Positions 1-8,942 of a stretch of 64,000 bases of DNA are shown here, piece after piece. Within the stretch, counting starts at the first letter, position 1, and every line of letters begins with the position of its first letter. A model generated the notes under the pieces. It was not told where the DNA came from and did not search any database. It saw only the letters and a list, made by a program, of their open reading frames with translations. The position numbers and the translations under genes are program-made. Where the stretch lies: NCBI RefSeq assembly GCF_007896845.1, contig NZ_VOHS01000017.1, positions 1-64,000 on the forward strand. Direction: 5' to 3'. The DNA is from Chitinophaga pinensis. Lineage in GTDB: Bacteria > Bacteroidota > Bacteroidia > Chitinophagales > Chitinophagaceae.

Positions 1-464
1 AACTGATGTTGGCCAGTAGTGGATTTTCTTTCCACGGCTCACGCATTTTATAGGTATCCATAAACAGATCTGCCAGACTGGTATTCTTTCCGCCGACGCT
101 GGTCCCTGTCAGCAAGGTAGACTCTACCATAAACCTTGACTTCAGAAATTCCAGAATGTTATCACCAGAAAAATACCCATACCTCCTCCACCTCCGATGT
201 CAATCCCAAATTGGCTGGCCAGTCCGGCATAAGCCCCCAGTCCGCCTGACTTGGTATCTTCCAACACGAATGTCACTTCCGCTGTATAATCAGGCTTTTC
301 ATTAAGCCATAGTATAAGCCTAATCCGGCGCCGGACAAGCCAACTATGACGATGATCAGCCATTTGGAAAGCAGGAAGCGAAACCATTCATTGATTTTCA
401 AAAGAAACTCCTTCATTGACATTCCTTCTTCCTTTGGGGCATCTTTCTGTGCGGTGTTTTCCAT
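1..464 (-). pseudogene. Wzz-like polysaccharide chain-length determinant, N-terminal part, two frameshifts, runs off window
   Basis: The 5' end of a gene that continues beyond base 1. It starts at 464 (MENTAQKDAP) with a cytoplasmic lead, then a membrane helix around residues 33-52 (SKWLIIVIVGLSGAGLGLYY), then the periplasmic start typical of Wzz/GNVR proteins (NEKPDYTAEVTFVLED), which set the chain length of exported polysaccharide. The frame breaks twice. Adding one G at the GG run complementary to 307-308 joins YYGL to NEKPDYTAE. Adding one T at the T5 run complementary to 169-173 joins GGGMGIF to SGDNILEFLKSRF, after which the frame stays open to the window edge. Both are single-base losses in homopolymers, so a sequencing error is more likely than decay. 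The SLBB exporter gene lies 24 bp upstream on the same strand, so the two are probably co-transcribed. Confidence 0.75.
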
Positions 465-488
465 TTATGTTTGAATAAACGATAATTA

Positions 489-3023
489 CTATTTGATTTT
501 ATCAAGGATCGTGATGATAATGAGCGCGACGGAAGCCAATCCACTGGTCAGTCCTACCGCAGCTGCAGGCGTTACTCCTTTACGCTCAGGTTTGGCCGGC
601 ACATATATTTCAGCACCCGGTTTTACCTTTGGATAACTGTTGAAGAAGAGGAGTTTTCTGGTGCTCTTTACTTCTCCATTGGAATAAACAATATAACTTC
701 TCCGTTTCAGCGCCTGCGAGGTAAAACCTCCTGCGCCACGGATATAACTTCTGAAAGAGAAATTGTTGTCAAAGCGTACCTTCTTCGGGAAGTATACTTC
801 TCCAAACAATTGAACGGTCTGCACTTTCTTAGGGATACGGATCACATCCCCCTCTTCTAAGAAGAGATCATATTTAGAACCCGGATGAGCTAATATTTTA
901 TCCAGCTGTATACCCAGTAACTGATCCTTACGTTCAATGGTATTACGCGTTTTTTCAACGTCAATACTATCTCTTACCTTATTAAAAAGTACTTCCAGTT
1001 TACTGAGCAGTAACGCGCTATCCTGTGGGTTGGTGAAAGTTCTGCGTAATACAAGCGCTCCTTCTGCAGATGCTTCAGGACGCAGACCACCTGCCCGGCG
1101 GATAACATCAGAAATACGTTCTTTCTTGGTATTGATCGCATATAAACCCGGATACACTACTTCTCCGTCTACAACGATATTTGCCTGTGCAGAATAACCG
1201 GGAGACCTGCGTACGACCACCTCATCAAATGGTTGTAAGATGAATGAAGATGCTGCCGGATTCTCACTCAGATCTGCATTGATATCAAACTGTTGCGTAA
1301 TCGCCATTCTGATATCGCTGGAGTCATAGGTACCATTGCTGTTACGAATACGACGGGAAATTTCTATATGCTTCAGACTAGCCGCATCTCTCAGACCGCC
1401 TGATAACAGGATCAGGTCTTCCAGACGCATGTTATCGCCAAAGTTGTAATAACCGGGCTGATTGACTTCGCCGTTTATTTTTACCAGATATTGTTCTCTG
1501 ATTGCCAATTTTGAAAAGACAATCACGCTATCTTCACGTTGTAACGGCAGTTTCACCTTGCCACTCACCGCATCCTGTACATTAAAGCTGATGATTTCAG
1601 GTGTAAAATCATCCTTCAGCCTTCTGATCATACCTCTTGTCAGAGACGCCACTTCCTGTACTCCACCAGCGCGTTCAATCAGATCTCCTGCAGTCATACC
1701 ATCTTCCAGTGCGTAGTCGCCGGCATGAAAAACAGCTCCTGTAACACTTACACGATTGGTAAACCGACTCAATACAGTATCTATATAGAAGCGGTCACCT
1801 GATTTAAGCTTGAAGGTGGCGACAGAGTCAGCTTTGATATTGATCACCTCTCTTGCCTTATTATTTACACGTATCGCTCTGATCACATCTTTGAAGGAGT
1901 TATCAGTATAACCACCGGCAAAATCAATGATCTGTTGTAAGGTTTCTGATTCTTTCGCTTCAAATATCGCAGGACGCTTTACCTCTCCGGTAAGCTCCAC
2001 GCGCATTTTATAAGGATTTACCTTGATGATATCCTGATCCTGTAGTACCAGATTATTACCCAGATCTCCGTTCAGTAAAAAGTCATACAAGTCAAATTTG
2101 GCTACTACTTTTCCGTTACGTATCAGATCTATACTTCTGAAAGAGCCATTTTCATTAGGTCCACCAGACACATATAATCCGTTAGCCACTGTTGCCAGCG
2201 AAGGCAATGTATAAGTACCCGGACGGGCTACTTCACCTATGAGCGTGACGCGGATGCTACGGATATTACCAAGTGAGACCTGTACGGAAGTATTACCTGC
2301 TTTTATACCACTGTAAATAGTGCTCAGCTGTGTAGTAATACGGTTGGTCGCTTCTTTCATGGTCAGACCGTTAACATATACCGGACCGAGATAAGGGATC
2401 CGGATATAACCTTCAGGACTCACCTTCAGGTTATACTGTGTTTCAGAATAGCCATATACATCGATCAGGAGTTCATCGTCCACCCCAACCCTGTAATTAG
2501 TGGGCGTAGCCATTCTAAGATTAGGTTCAAATGTGAGATTCTGATTACTGAATAATTCAGCACCAAAGATTTTCCTGCGTTTCAATTCCCTGTCAAGGTC
2601 TTCCTTGGTTCTGATATTATTATATCTTTCCTGCCAGTAATTAGTCGTATCAGAAGAGGAACTGCCAATATATCCCCTGCTGGTCGTATCTACCGATGCA
2701 GCATGACCGGGCGTCGTATCAGGAGAACCATCCAGCTCCTGCTCGAGGTTCAGTTGCGTAATACGGCTCTTCAGTTTTGTTACCTCTGCTGGCGGGATAC
2801 CTCTCTGCTGCGCATAGTCATCTATCTGAGAATAAGCGATATTATTCTTCTTCATCTGGGCAACTAATTGCCTGATCTGATCATCCGAAAGATTATCAAC
2901 CTTTATCTGACTTATCTGAGACTGCGACATACCTGGTATCTGCGCCCGAACACAAAGGCCGATAGTCAGCAATAACAGTTGCAGCAGTAATACTTTTTTC
3001 AACATGAATTTATTGGATAACAA
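489..3023 (-). CDS. SLBB-domain polysaccharide export outer-membrane protein (Wza-like)
   Basis: 844 residues. A signal peptide is followed by a Gln-rich, charged region (~30-130), a Poly_export domain (~170-260, with YRVGVDDELLIDVYGYSE) and about six SLBB repeats. These are recognised by recurring GEV.. [PG].Y ... [AS]GG units near residues 265, 345, 425, 515, 620 and 750. A hydrophobic C-terminal helix (~815-838) ends in LDKIK. Proteins of this family form the outer-membrane channel for capsule or exopolysaccharide export and work with Wzz-like inner-membrane proteins; the Wzz-like gene follows 24 bp downstream. The start at 3023 and the Met at 3005 (MLKKVLLLQLLLL) both give a plausible signal peptide. 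A TAnnTTTG promoter lies ~75 bp upstream, inside a 33-nt element also found upstream of glf. Confidence 0.9.
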   Translation of the reverse strand: MLSNKFMLKKVLLLQLLLLTIGLCVRAQIPGMSQSQISQIKVDNLSDDQIRQLVAQMKKNNIAYSQIDDYAQQRGIPPAEVTKLKSRITQLNLEQELDGSPDTTPGHAASVDTTSRGYIGSSSSDTTNYWQERYNNIRTKEDLDRELKRRKIFGAELFSNQNLTFEPNLRMATPTNYRVGVDDELLIDVYGYSETQYNLKVSPEGYIRIPYLGPVYVNGLTMKEATNRITTQLSTIYSGIKAGNTSVQVSLGNIRSIRVTLIGEVARPGTYTLPSLATVANGLYVSGGPNENGSFRSIDLIRNGKVVAKFDLYDFLLNGDLGNNLVLQDQDIIKVNPYKMRVELTGEVKRPAIFEAKESETLQQIIDFAGGYTDNSFKDVIRAIRVNNKAREVINIKADSVATFKLKSGDRFYIDTVLSRFTNRVSVTGAVFHAGDYALEDGMTAGDLIERAGGVQEVASLTRGMIRRLKDDFTPEIISFNVQDAVSGKVKLPLQREDSVIVFSKLAIREQYLVKINGEVNQPGYYNFGDNMRLEDLILLSGGLRDAASLKHIEISRRIRNSNGTYDSSDIRMAITQQFDINADLSENPAASSFILQPFDEVVVRRSPGYSAQANIVVDGEVVYPGLYAINTKKERISDVIRRAGGLRPEASAEGALVLRRTFTNPQDSALLLSKLEVLFNKVRDSIDVEKTRNTIERKDQLLGIQLDKILAHPGSKYDLFLEEGDVIRIPKKVQTVQLFGEVYFPKKVRFDNNFSFRSYIRGAGGFTSQALKRRSYIVYSNGEVKSTRKLLFFNSYPKVKPGAEIYVPAKPERKGVTPAAAVGLTSGLASVALIIITILDKIK

Positions 3024-3092
3024 ATATTCGGATTATTAAATATCGATTTTAAGCCCCTCAACTCAGCAAATTTCGCGCCCGGAAAAAAATCC

Positions 3093-3125
3093 GGTGCAAA
3101 TCTATTAAAAATAACATATAAATGT
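3093..3125 (-). promoter_or_regulatory. Promoter element of the SLBB/Wzz operon, near-copy of the one before glf
   Basis: On the minus strand this 33-nt block contains TAGATTTG, a match to the Bacteroidota -7 consensus TAnnTTTG, preceded by TTATTTTTAA and ACATTTA. It matches the block at 5601-5633 at 29 of 33 positions. The predicted start of transcription is near 3086, giving a leader of ~60 nt. The conservation extends beyond the -7 box, so a specific sigma or activator site is possible; that is inference. Confidence 0.55.
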
Positions 3126-3318
3126 TAACCTCATGGAAACCAATTAAATAATTACCATATGAACTTAAAAACATCTCTCCTATTGGCTTTGCCTGCTTAA
3201 TGGCTAATAGTCAAAGCCCAACGATTGCTAATAGTTCTTGATATATATACACTTCTCCCGGTATCTACCATGCGTGTTTTTTATCTTATTTTTCTGCCGG
3301 TATTACCCGGTAATAATA

Positions 3319-3350
3319 AAAAAAGAGGAGCCTCCCGGCCCCCCTTTTTT
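3319..3350 (-). terminator. Rho-independent terminator downstream of the glf/glycosyltransferase unit
   Basis: Read on the minus strand this is a continuous 14-bp stem (A6G6CC pairing with GGCTCCTCT6, two G-U wobbles) closed by a GGGA tetraloop of the GNRA type, with its U tract built into the 3' arm. It lies ~45 bp past the stop codon at 3395. It separates the glycosyltransferase unit from the SLBB/Wzz unit, and the rest of the 3024-3394 gap shows only the promoter block. Confidence 0.8.
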
Positions 3351-3394
3351 ATTTTAATCATGTAAATATTTCCTACAAGCAGATTTACAGCAAT

Positions 3395-4381
3395 TTATGA
3401 CCTGCTAAAAAGTGCAGTAATATCTTTTTCAAACCCTGCCTCTTCTCCATAGATCCATTCCCTGTAGCTTTCAAAGTCCCTGATATGGTTGTTATAGTCT
3501 GTAAGACAAGAACTTATCATTTTAACGATCGCCGGAATGTTCTCTTCTTTATCCTCGATTTTATACTGTTCTGGTATAGGTACATCTTCGCTGAAAGCGG
3601 CAGAACCTCTCTTACCCGTAATCACACAACACCTGTAAATGGCTGCCTCCCTTGGAAAACGGTCTTTTCCCGGATGTTCTCCAAAGTCAATATAGACCAT
3701 CGACTCATTCAGCAGCTCTCCCACCTGAGCAGGCGTCATTTTTTGAATGGGTATCCAGTTTACAGCAGGCATAGCCGCCATGATCTTTTGTGTAAAAGCC
3801 AGTCCTTTCAATGGGTTGTACAATACCTGCGGCTTTTTAGCCTGATCAATGTTTGCCCTGGATTGTTGTAAAAAGCTGTCGTTCAGATAGTCAGAAAGAT
3901 AACCGGCTTCCATTCCCCATTGACGGATAAAATCCACCGCATATACGGACTGTGCCAGATGATAAGTAAACTTACCTTTTATCTGTCCGGTCATAATGGC
4001 CCACTTATACATGCCATGCAGCCCCAGTTTCTTTATATAGCGATAGTGTTTAGGTGCTTCTTTTGTCTTGAAAAGATTATCAACGCTCAACCACCAGCCG
4101 CATTTGCGTATATGTTTGAACTGACCGGCCATGAAGAAGAAAGTCTCGGGCATCACCAACACATGCTCTTTTTTATCTTCCAGTTGCGTCACATACTTAC
4201 AGTTATACTTGACGAAGTTGGGATGCACAGGATTTTCGGCATGGGGATGATAGTAAATAACGGCGTCATACCCCAGTTTTTCGAGTTTGTGGCAAAGCTG
4301 GTGTAAGAGTTCTGGTCCCCCTGAAGAAAAGGAAGACGGCGCCATTACATAAATTCTGGTATTGTTGTAAATCTGGATCAT
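3395..4381 (-). CDS. Putative GT-B type glycosyltransferase of the polysaccharide locus
   Basis: 328 residues, soluble, no signal peptide. The N-terminus has a Rossmann-like strand followed by SSFSSGGPELLHQLCHKLEKLGYDA, the donor-loop style 'GGPE' turn of GT-B enzymes. The C-terminal half has MTPAQVGELLNESMVYIDFGEHPGKDRFPREAAIYRCCVITGKRGSA, which resembles the nucleotide-sugar-binding E-x7-E region of GT4-like enzymes (here HPGKDRFPREAA). The gene starts 23 bp after the end of glf on the same strand and precedes a strong terminator, so it is the last gene of a glf-led unit. A role in building a galactofuranose-containing surface glycan is inferred from this neighbourhood. The exact family, donor and acceptor cannot be told from the sequence by eye. 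Confidence 0.65.
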   Translation of the reverse strand: MIQIYNNTRIYVMAPSSFSSGGPELLHQLCHKLEKLGYDAVIYYHPHAENPVHPNFVKYNCKYVTQLEDKKEHVLVMPETFFFMAGQFKHIRKCGWWLSVDNLFKTKEAPKHYRYIKKLGLHGMYKWAIMTGQIKGKFTYHLAQSVYAVDFIRQWGMEAGYLSDYLNDSFLQQSRANIDQAKKPQVLYNPLKGLAFTQKIMAAMPAVNWIPIQKMTPAQVGELLNESMVYIDFGEHPGKDRFPREAAIYRCCVITGKRGSAAFSEDVPIPEQYKIEDKEENIPAIVKMISSCLTDYNNHIRDFESYREWIYGEEAGFEKDITALFSRS

Positions 4382-4404
4382 TGAGTAATGTTCCTTTGTT
4401 GGTT

Positions 4405-5517
4405 TTATTCGCTTATTTTCAAATGTTGTCTGACCATATGCAGGGCCGAACCTACCACCTGATGCATATCATAATAACGGTATTCTGCCAGTCGTCCGCC
4501 AAAAATGACGTCCGTCTCCTTATCCGCCAGTTCTTTATACTGTTTGTATACGCGGGCATTCGTATCATCGTTGATAGGATAATACGGCTCCAGCCCTTTC
4601 GTCCATTCCTGCGGATACTCTTTTGTGATCACAGTAGTTGGCTGCTGGCCAAATTCAAAGTGTTTGTGCTCAATAATACGGGTATATGGCACCTCCCTTT
4701 CTGTATAGTTTACAACAGCATTCCCCTGATAATTATCGATTGCCAGCTCCTGATGCTCAAAGCGCAGGCTCCTGTATTCCAGCATGCCGAAACGGTAATT
4801 GTAAAACTCATCCAGCTGCCCTGTGAACACCACTGTTTTTGCCAGTGCTGACAATTCCTCCCGCGCAGCAAAGAAATCTGTATTCAGGCGGACTTCAATA
4901 CCCTCAAACAGGCGCTCTATCAACAGATTATAGCCACCAATTGGTATGCCCTGGTATTTGTCATTGAAATAGTTATTGTTGTATGTAAAGCGTAATGGTA
5001 ACCTTTTGATGATAAAAGCTGGCAGATCACTGGCTTTACGTCCCCATTGCTTTTCAGTATATCCTTTGATCAGTTTTTCATAAATATCCACTCCAACCAG
5101 CGATAAAGCCTGCTCTTCCAGATTCTGCGGATCACTGATGTTCAACGCAGCCACCTGTTCTGCAATCATTGCTTTTGCCTCCTGTGGCGTCTTCACCTTC
5201 CATAGCTGATGGAAAGTATTCATATTGAAAGGAAGGTTGTATAATTCGTCCTTGTATACCGCCAATGGAGAGTTGACATAGTTATTGAATGGTACAAAGG
5301 AATTGACATAGTCCCATATAGGCTTATCGTTCGTATGGAAGATATGCGCACCATACTTGTGTACATTTATACCATTGACGTTTTCGCAATAGACATTACC
5401 GCCGCTGTGCTGACGTCTGTCTATGACCAGCACCTTCTTACCGGCTTTCCTGCACTCCCGGGCAAATACAGCCCCGAATAATCCACTACCGACTATCAAA
5501 AAGTCAAATTCCGTCAT
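4405..5517 (-). CDS. glf: UDP-galactopyranose mutase
   Basis: 370 residues, the usual length for bacterial UGM. The N-terminal FAD-binding motif is FLIVGSGLFGAVFARE, followed by the family signature VIDRRQHSGGNVYCE and HKYGAHIFHTND. Further family blocks are NNYVNSPLAVYKDELYNLPFNM, GYTEKQWGRKASDLP (substrate-binding Trp-Gly), RLPLRFTYNNNYFND (mobile loop Arg) and FGGRLAEYRYYDMHQVV near the C-terminus. The enzyme interconverts UDP-galactopyranose and UDP-galactofuranose using reduced FAD, which supplies Galf for cell-surface glycans. It is the first gene of a two-gene unit with the downstream glycosyltransferase-like gene and next to SLBB/Wzz export genes, so Galf is probably a component of the exported polysaccharide. 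Confidence 0.95.
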   Translation of the reverse strand: MTEFDFLIVGSGLFGAVFARECRKAGKKVLVIDRRQHSGGNVYCENVNGINVHKYGAHIFHTNDKPIWDYVNSFVPFNNYVNSPLAVYKDELYNLPFNMNTFHQLWKVKTPQEAKAMIAEQVAALNISDPQNLEEQALSLVGVDIYEKLIKGYTEKQWGRKASDLPAFIIKRLPLRFTYNNNYFNDKYQGIPIGGYNLLIERLFEGIEVRLNTDFFAAREELSALAKTVVFTGQLDEFYNYRFGMLEYRSLRFEHQELAIDNYQGNAVVNYTEREVPYTRIIEHKHFEFGQQPTTVITKEYPQEWTKGLEPYYPINDDTNARVYKQYKELADKETDVIFGGRLAEYRYYDMHQVVGSALHMVRQHLKISE

Positions 5518-5600
5518 TTAATCAAGTTTTTATATAATGCTGTCGGCTGCTACCTGGAGGGTCTTTCTTGCTACAGTTGACAGTCTCTAAATGGTATCGG

Positions 5601-5633
5601 GGAGCAAAGCTATTAAAAATAAGATACAAATGT
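5601..5633 (-). promoter_or_regulatory. Promoter element of the glf operon
   Basis: The minus strand contains TAGCTTTG (Bacteroidota -7 box TAnnTTTG) preceded by TTATTTTTAA and ACATTTG. The 33-nt block differs at only four positions from 3093-3125. Predicted transcription start is near 5598, giving an ~80-nt leader to the ATG at 5517. Confidence 0.55.
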
Positions 5634-5720
5634 CAGGGAGTTGAAAACCAGCCAGATTGATCAGTTTACCCTTTACCTGACAATTTTTCCTTTATTCATC
5701 AATCCGTCTGAGGCGTTTTC

Positions 5721-5728
5721 TACGTTTG
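5721..5728 (+). promoter_or_regulatory. Candidate -7 box of the ECF sigma gene
   Basis: TACGTTTG fits TAnnTTTG. No clear -33 TTG is seen at the usual distance. If it is used, transcription starts near 5735, after the ATG at 5730, and so favours the internal ATG at 5802 as the real start. Confidence 0.45.
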
Positions 5729-5801
5729 TATGATTATAATTGCCGGAACCGCCGGCAGCACAACTGTACATCGATCCCAAAATCTACAACATCCCCAAAC
5801 C

Positions 5802-6290
5802 ATGAGTTTTTCTACATTCCAAGCTCATTTACTGGAAAACGCAGATTTTCTTAAGCCTGTTGCCATGGCATTGACCAAGGACCCGGAAGCAGCCAAAGAC
5901 CTTTATCAGGAGACACTTTACAAAGCACTGAAAAACAAGGACAAATATCTGGAGGGTAGTAATATCCGCGCCTGGCTGTATACCATAATGCGCAACCTTT
6001 TTATCAATGAATACAGGCGCACCGCTAAACATTCAACTACTGCCGAGATCACGCCCAACATCACTAACAACACTCTGGCTGAAGTAAATGCAGAAAACAT
6101 GCTCCGTACAAAAGAAATAAAGGGAACCCTTTACAAGCTCCCTTTATCTTTTAAGAAACCATTGCTGTTGTACTGCGATGGCTTCAAGTATCATGAAATT
6201 GCTGAAATGCTCCACGAACCCATGGGTACGATCAAAAGCCGTATCCATCTGGCCCGTAAATTACTTTGTACCACTATGCCACGCCATTAA
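5802..6290 (+). CDS. ECF-type RNA polymerase sigma factor
   Basis: 162 residues from the ATG at 5802 (MSFSTFQAHLLENADFLKPVAMALTKD). An in-frame ATG at 5730 would add 24 residues lacking family similarity and lies within the likely promoter, so the later start is preferred. Region 2 spans ~20-75 (DPEAAKDLYQETLYKALKNKDKY ... NIRAWLYTIMRNLFINEYRR) and region 4 spans ~105-155 (LPLSFKKPLLLYCDGFKYHEIAEML then GTIKSRIHLARKLL, the helix-turn-helix). No anti-sigma gene is adjacent. Its stop overlaps the stop of the convergent desaturase gene by three bases. The polysaccharide genes lie divergently upstream, so control of that locus is a possibility only. Confidence 0.88.
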   Translation: MSFSTFQAHLLENADFLKPVAMALTKDPEAAKDLYQETLYKALKNKDKYLEGSNIRAWLYTIMRNLFINEYRRTAKHSTTAEITPNITNNTLAEVNAENMLRTKEIKGTLYKLPLSFKKPLLLYCDGFKYHEIAEMLHEPMGTIKSRIHLARKLLCTTMPRH

Positions 6291-7500
6291 GCCGGCGTAC
6301 CGTATACCAGTCGCAGGTAACGTCTTTCGATACTGGACCTGTACAGGAAAAATGGCAGTTGCACCAATGCAAAGACCAACAGCAGTAATGGATGCGGCCA
6401 TATGTAAAACAAACCTGCGAAGGTGACCAGTAATCGTGCATATTCCAGAAAAAACACCCAGCGCCGCTGTTCCATAATAGCGCCGCTATTGATCAGTGTC
6501 AGGAAGATGACGAGAGAAACGCAGATCTGCACAAACGCAGGTATATAGTGCTCAAACAATAAAAAAGAAATAAGACCAGTAATATGGTTCCTACCTGCCA
6601 GACGACATACTGCTGTAGCTTGTGTGAGCCCGCTTCTGCCGTACTGCGGAACAGGTAACGCTCCTCCAGTTTCGGACGTATTTCAGGATCTATATTATCA
6701 GGTTTGCCAAATACAACCTTCCAACGGGCTTTGAAGCCTTTGGTCTGTTTGAGTGTATACGCTATTTCCAGCAGGAAGTGAAAGTGCTGCCACAGGAAAC
6801 TATGGCTGTCCAGCGGCTTCGTCAGCCCATATTCCGGCTCTTCTTCCTCTTCGGCAAAAGTGCCAAACAGTTTATCCCATATGATAAATACATCCCCATA
6901 ATTCTTGTCCAGATACTTCTCATTGGAAGCATGGTGTACCCGGTGATGGGAAGGAGTTACCAGAATATACTCCAGTATGCCCAGTTTACCAATCGTGCGG
7001 GTATGTATAAAGAAAGGATAAATACCGTGCAGCAGCTGTACGCTGATAATCATGGCAGGAGGAAAACCAATGACCGGCAATACCGACCAGAAGCACATTC
7101 TGAAAAATGCCTGAAACACAGTAATACGTGCAGATACCGTATAATTAAAATCTTCGCTCTGATGATGTACCACATGCGCCCCCCAGAGCACATTCACTTC
7201 ATGTGCCCAGCGGTGATACCAATACCAGATAAAGTCTGTTAAGATCAACAGGGCCACCCACAGCAGAACGCTGGAACGGATGTTAAATACCCCGAAATGA
7301 GTGTGCAGATAGTCGTAGATAAAATAGAAAATACCTACGGTAAATGTGTCAAGCAGTCTTTCTGCGATACCTACGTTAATGTTGCTGACGGAACTACTGA
7401 AGCCGAAATAATTCTTTCCTGTTTTCTTAGCCACCAGATACTCAATACCCATCAGTCCCAGGAATAGTGGAACGGCCCATGCCATGTGGTTTAAATGCAC
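6287..7500 (-). pseudogene. Sterol desaturase / fatty-acid hydroxylase family membrane protein, one frameshift
   Basis: Multi-pass membrane protein with the di-iron histidine clusters of the family: WYHRWAHE (~100), HVVHHQSED (~113) and SHHRVHHASN (~195), all in the first frame (7500 to ~6570). These enzymes use O2 to desaturate or hydroxylate lipid substrates. The frame fails at the A6 run 6561-6566: LLVLFLF then enters a wrong frame that stops after 27 residues. Adding one T on the coding strand joins it to LLFEHYIPAFVQICVSLVIFLTLINSG, a further ~90 residues with three hydrophobic segments, giving ~404 residues, normal for the longer bacterial members. The stop codon overlaps that of the convergent sigma gene. 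The lipid substrate is unknown. A sequencing error in the homopolymer is the simplest explanation. Confidence 0.8.
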
Positions 7501-7616
7501 GCGAATAAAGTTTCGGATTACGGGTTTTCTCTATTGTTTGGTGGCCAACGGAGCGAAATCGAAACAATATTACAATATTTCCCTGATAATAGTCTATCAA
7601 TTTTATAGACAATTAA

Positions 7617-7659
7617 AACCAATCACAAATGTGCGCCGGGGCACACATCTGCAATTGGT
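7617..7659 (-). terminator. Probable terminator of the AAA ATPase gene
   Basis: Minus strand: an outer ACCAAT/ATTGGT stem encloses an 8-bp stem (ATGTGTGC/GCGCACAT, one wobble, loop CCCG) and is followed by TTTTAATT. It lies just after the stop at 7669. The interrupted stem makes this moderate evidence. Confidence 0.5.
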
Positions 7660-7668
7660 ATCAGGTAT

Positions 7669-8814
7669 TTAGAGTCTGGCGCGAAAACCGATTGGTATCT
7701 CCTTTTTCTCAAAGGAGGGCTCATGCTGGTTCATTACCTCAGCAATGGTCATGGGTTGTGTAATAGTCGTGTTGAAACCCTGTTTTCCGGAGAGCTGTTG
7801 TGCTTTTGGAACAGACAGTTTACCAAACTCATATTTGGCGATCAGCCTGCCCTTCCTTAACAGGGCGCTGTCTATCTGTGACAGGTCACTGTTGAATGTA
7901 CACACGATCTGTACGTTCATACAATCCGCCAGTAAACCGTCAGACAGGTTCAGCAGATTGGATACGGATGAATTACCCGTTGATTTCCTGTCCATAATGA
8001 TATTTTCCGCATCCTCAATGACAAGTATGGTGTTCGGATTATCTATCAGGAGGGAGATAAAGTCCGGCTGCATCAGGTTGGCTGCCACCGAAGGAGCCAG
8101 GAACATAACCCGCTTTTTCAGCCTTCCGATCAGATAGCGCAGATAAGTGGTTTTACCGGTACCGGGCAGTCCGTGCAACAGTACAATACCTTTATCATCA
8201 TTGGTATTCAAGCGTTTATAGATCATCTGATCTATTGCTACAAAATCATCTTCATAATAAAGGGGCAGGTCGAGCTGTGTCCGCTTGAATTCCATGGCTT
8301 TCAGTTTCAGGCCACGTTCACCAAAAGAAATCAGGTTTATTTCAAATTTCTTCCTCTTTTCACGAATGCGGTGCTTACGTACAAGGGTGGTGACTTCTGT
8401 TATAAAAGCGGCTGCGTTGCCATTATGCAGGATTTCGCAGTAATCATCTCCGAATTCCACCATACATTCATTCGGCATAATGATCAGGGCTATATCATGC
8501 TTGTATTCCTTTTCCTTATCGCCGATCTCCTCCCTGCTATATATCCTGATGATGTCCTTTTCGTAGGCCTTTTTAAAAGCGGCCAGGGCTTTTTCGCCGT
8601 TTATTGTATAAATAAAGCTGACATTAGGAATTGCATTAAAGTAATACAGATAGAAAGGGCTGCTCTCTAGCAAACCATTTCCAAAAATACTGGATCCTCC
8701 AATCGTCCGCTGCTGTGAAATATTCTCCATGCTTTTCAAATAAGTCTGCAAATGTACATGTTTCAATGGGTTATCATATACCGGAACGCTCCTGGCGTCC
8801 GGCAATGACAACAT
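7669..8814 (-). CDS. BCS1-like AAA+ ATPase
   Basis: 381 residues. The N-terminal ~190 residues match nothing recognised by eye. The AAA domain spans ~205-335: Walker A GLPGTGKTT (~217), Walker B TILVIEDAE (~265), sensor 1 VCTFNSD (~305) and RKGRL with the arginine-finger-type Arg (~318). The order 'LLHGLPGTGKTTYLRYL ... NLLNLSDGLL ... RKGRLIAKYEFGKLS' resembles the BCS1/Vps4 group. The start at 8814 is the first Met after a TAnnTTTG promoter (8841-8848); a Met at 8730 (MENISQQ) is an alternative. No partner gene is adjacent. Its long leader region holds several hairpins (8876-9142), so attenuation is possible. The client or substrate is unknown. Confidence 0.75.
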   Translation of the reverse strand: MLSLPDARSVPVYDNPLKHVHLQTYLKSMENISQQRTIGGSSIFGNGLLESSPFYLYYFNAIPNVSFIYTINGEKALAAFKKAYEKDIIRIYSREEIGDKEKEYKHDIALIIMPNECMVEFGDDYCEILHNGNAAAFITEVTTLVRKHRIREKRKKFEINLISFGERGLKLKAMEFKRTQLDLPLYYEDDFVAIDQMIYKRLNTNDDKGIVLLHGLPGTGKTTYLRYLIGRLKKRVMFLAPSVAANLMQPDFISLLIDNPNTILVIEDAENIIMDRKSTGNSSVSNLLNLSDGLLADCMNVQIVCTFNSDLSQIDSALLRKGRLIAKYEFGKLSVPKAQQLSGKQGFNTTITQPMTIAEVMNQHEPSFEKKEIPIGFRARL

Positions 8815-8840
8815 GGGGGTTAATGCAAATTAAGATGAAA

Positions 8841-8848
8841 CAAAACTA
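8841..8848 (-). promoter_or_regulatory. Candidate -7 box of the AAA ATPase gene
   Basis: Minus strand TAGTTTTG (TAnnTTTG) ends 27 bp before the ATG at 8814. The -33 side is AT-rich but shows no clear TTG. Confidence 0.45.
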
Positions 8849-8875
8849 TGTTGATTAATAATCGTCATTTGATTT

Positions 8876-8899
8876 AAGCGGGGCAGGAATACCCCGCTT
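8876..8899 (-). terminator. GC-rich hairpin before the AAA ATPase promoter
   Basis: AAGCGGGG / CCCCGCTT, 8-bp perfect stem with an 8-nt loop. It has only a weak U tract on either strand. It is the last of a series of hairpins between the DinB gene and the ATPase gene. Confidence 0.5.
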
Positions 8900-8942
8900 T
8901 ACGTTAACTAATTGTACCTACTCAATCCAAAATATCATAAAA

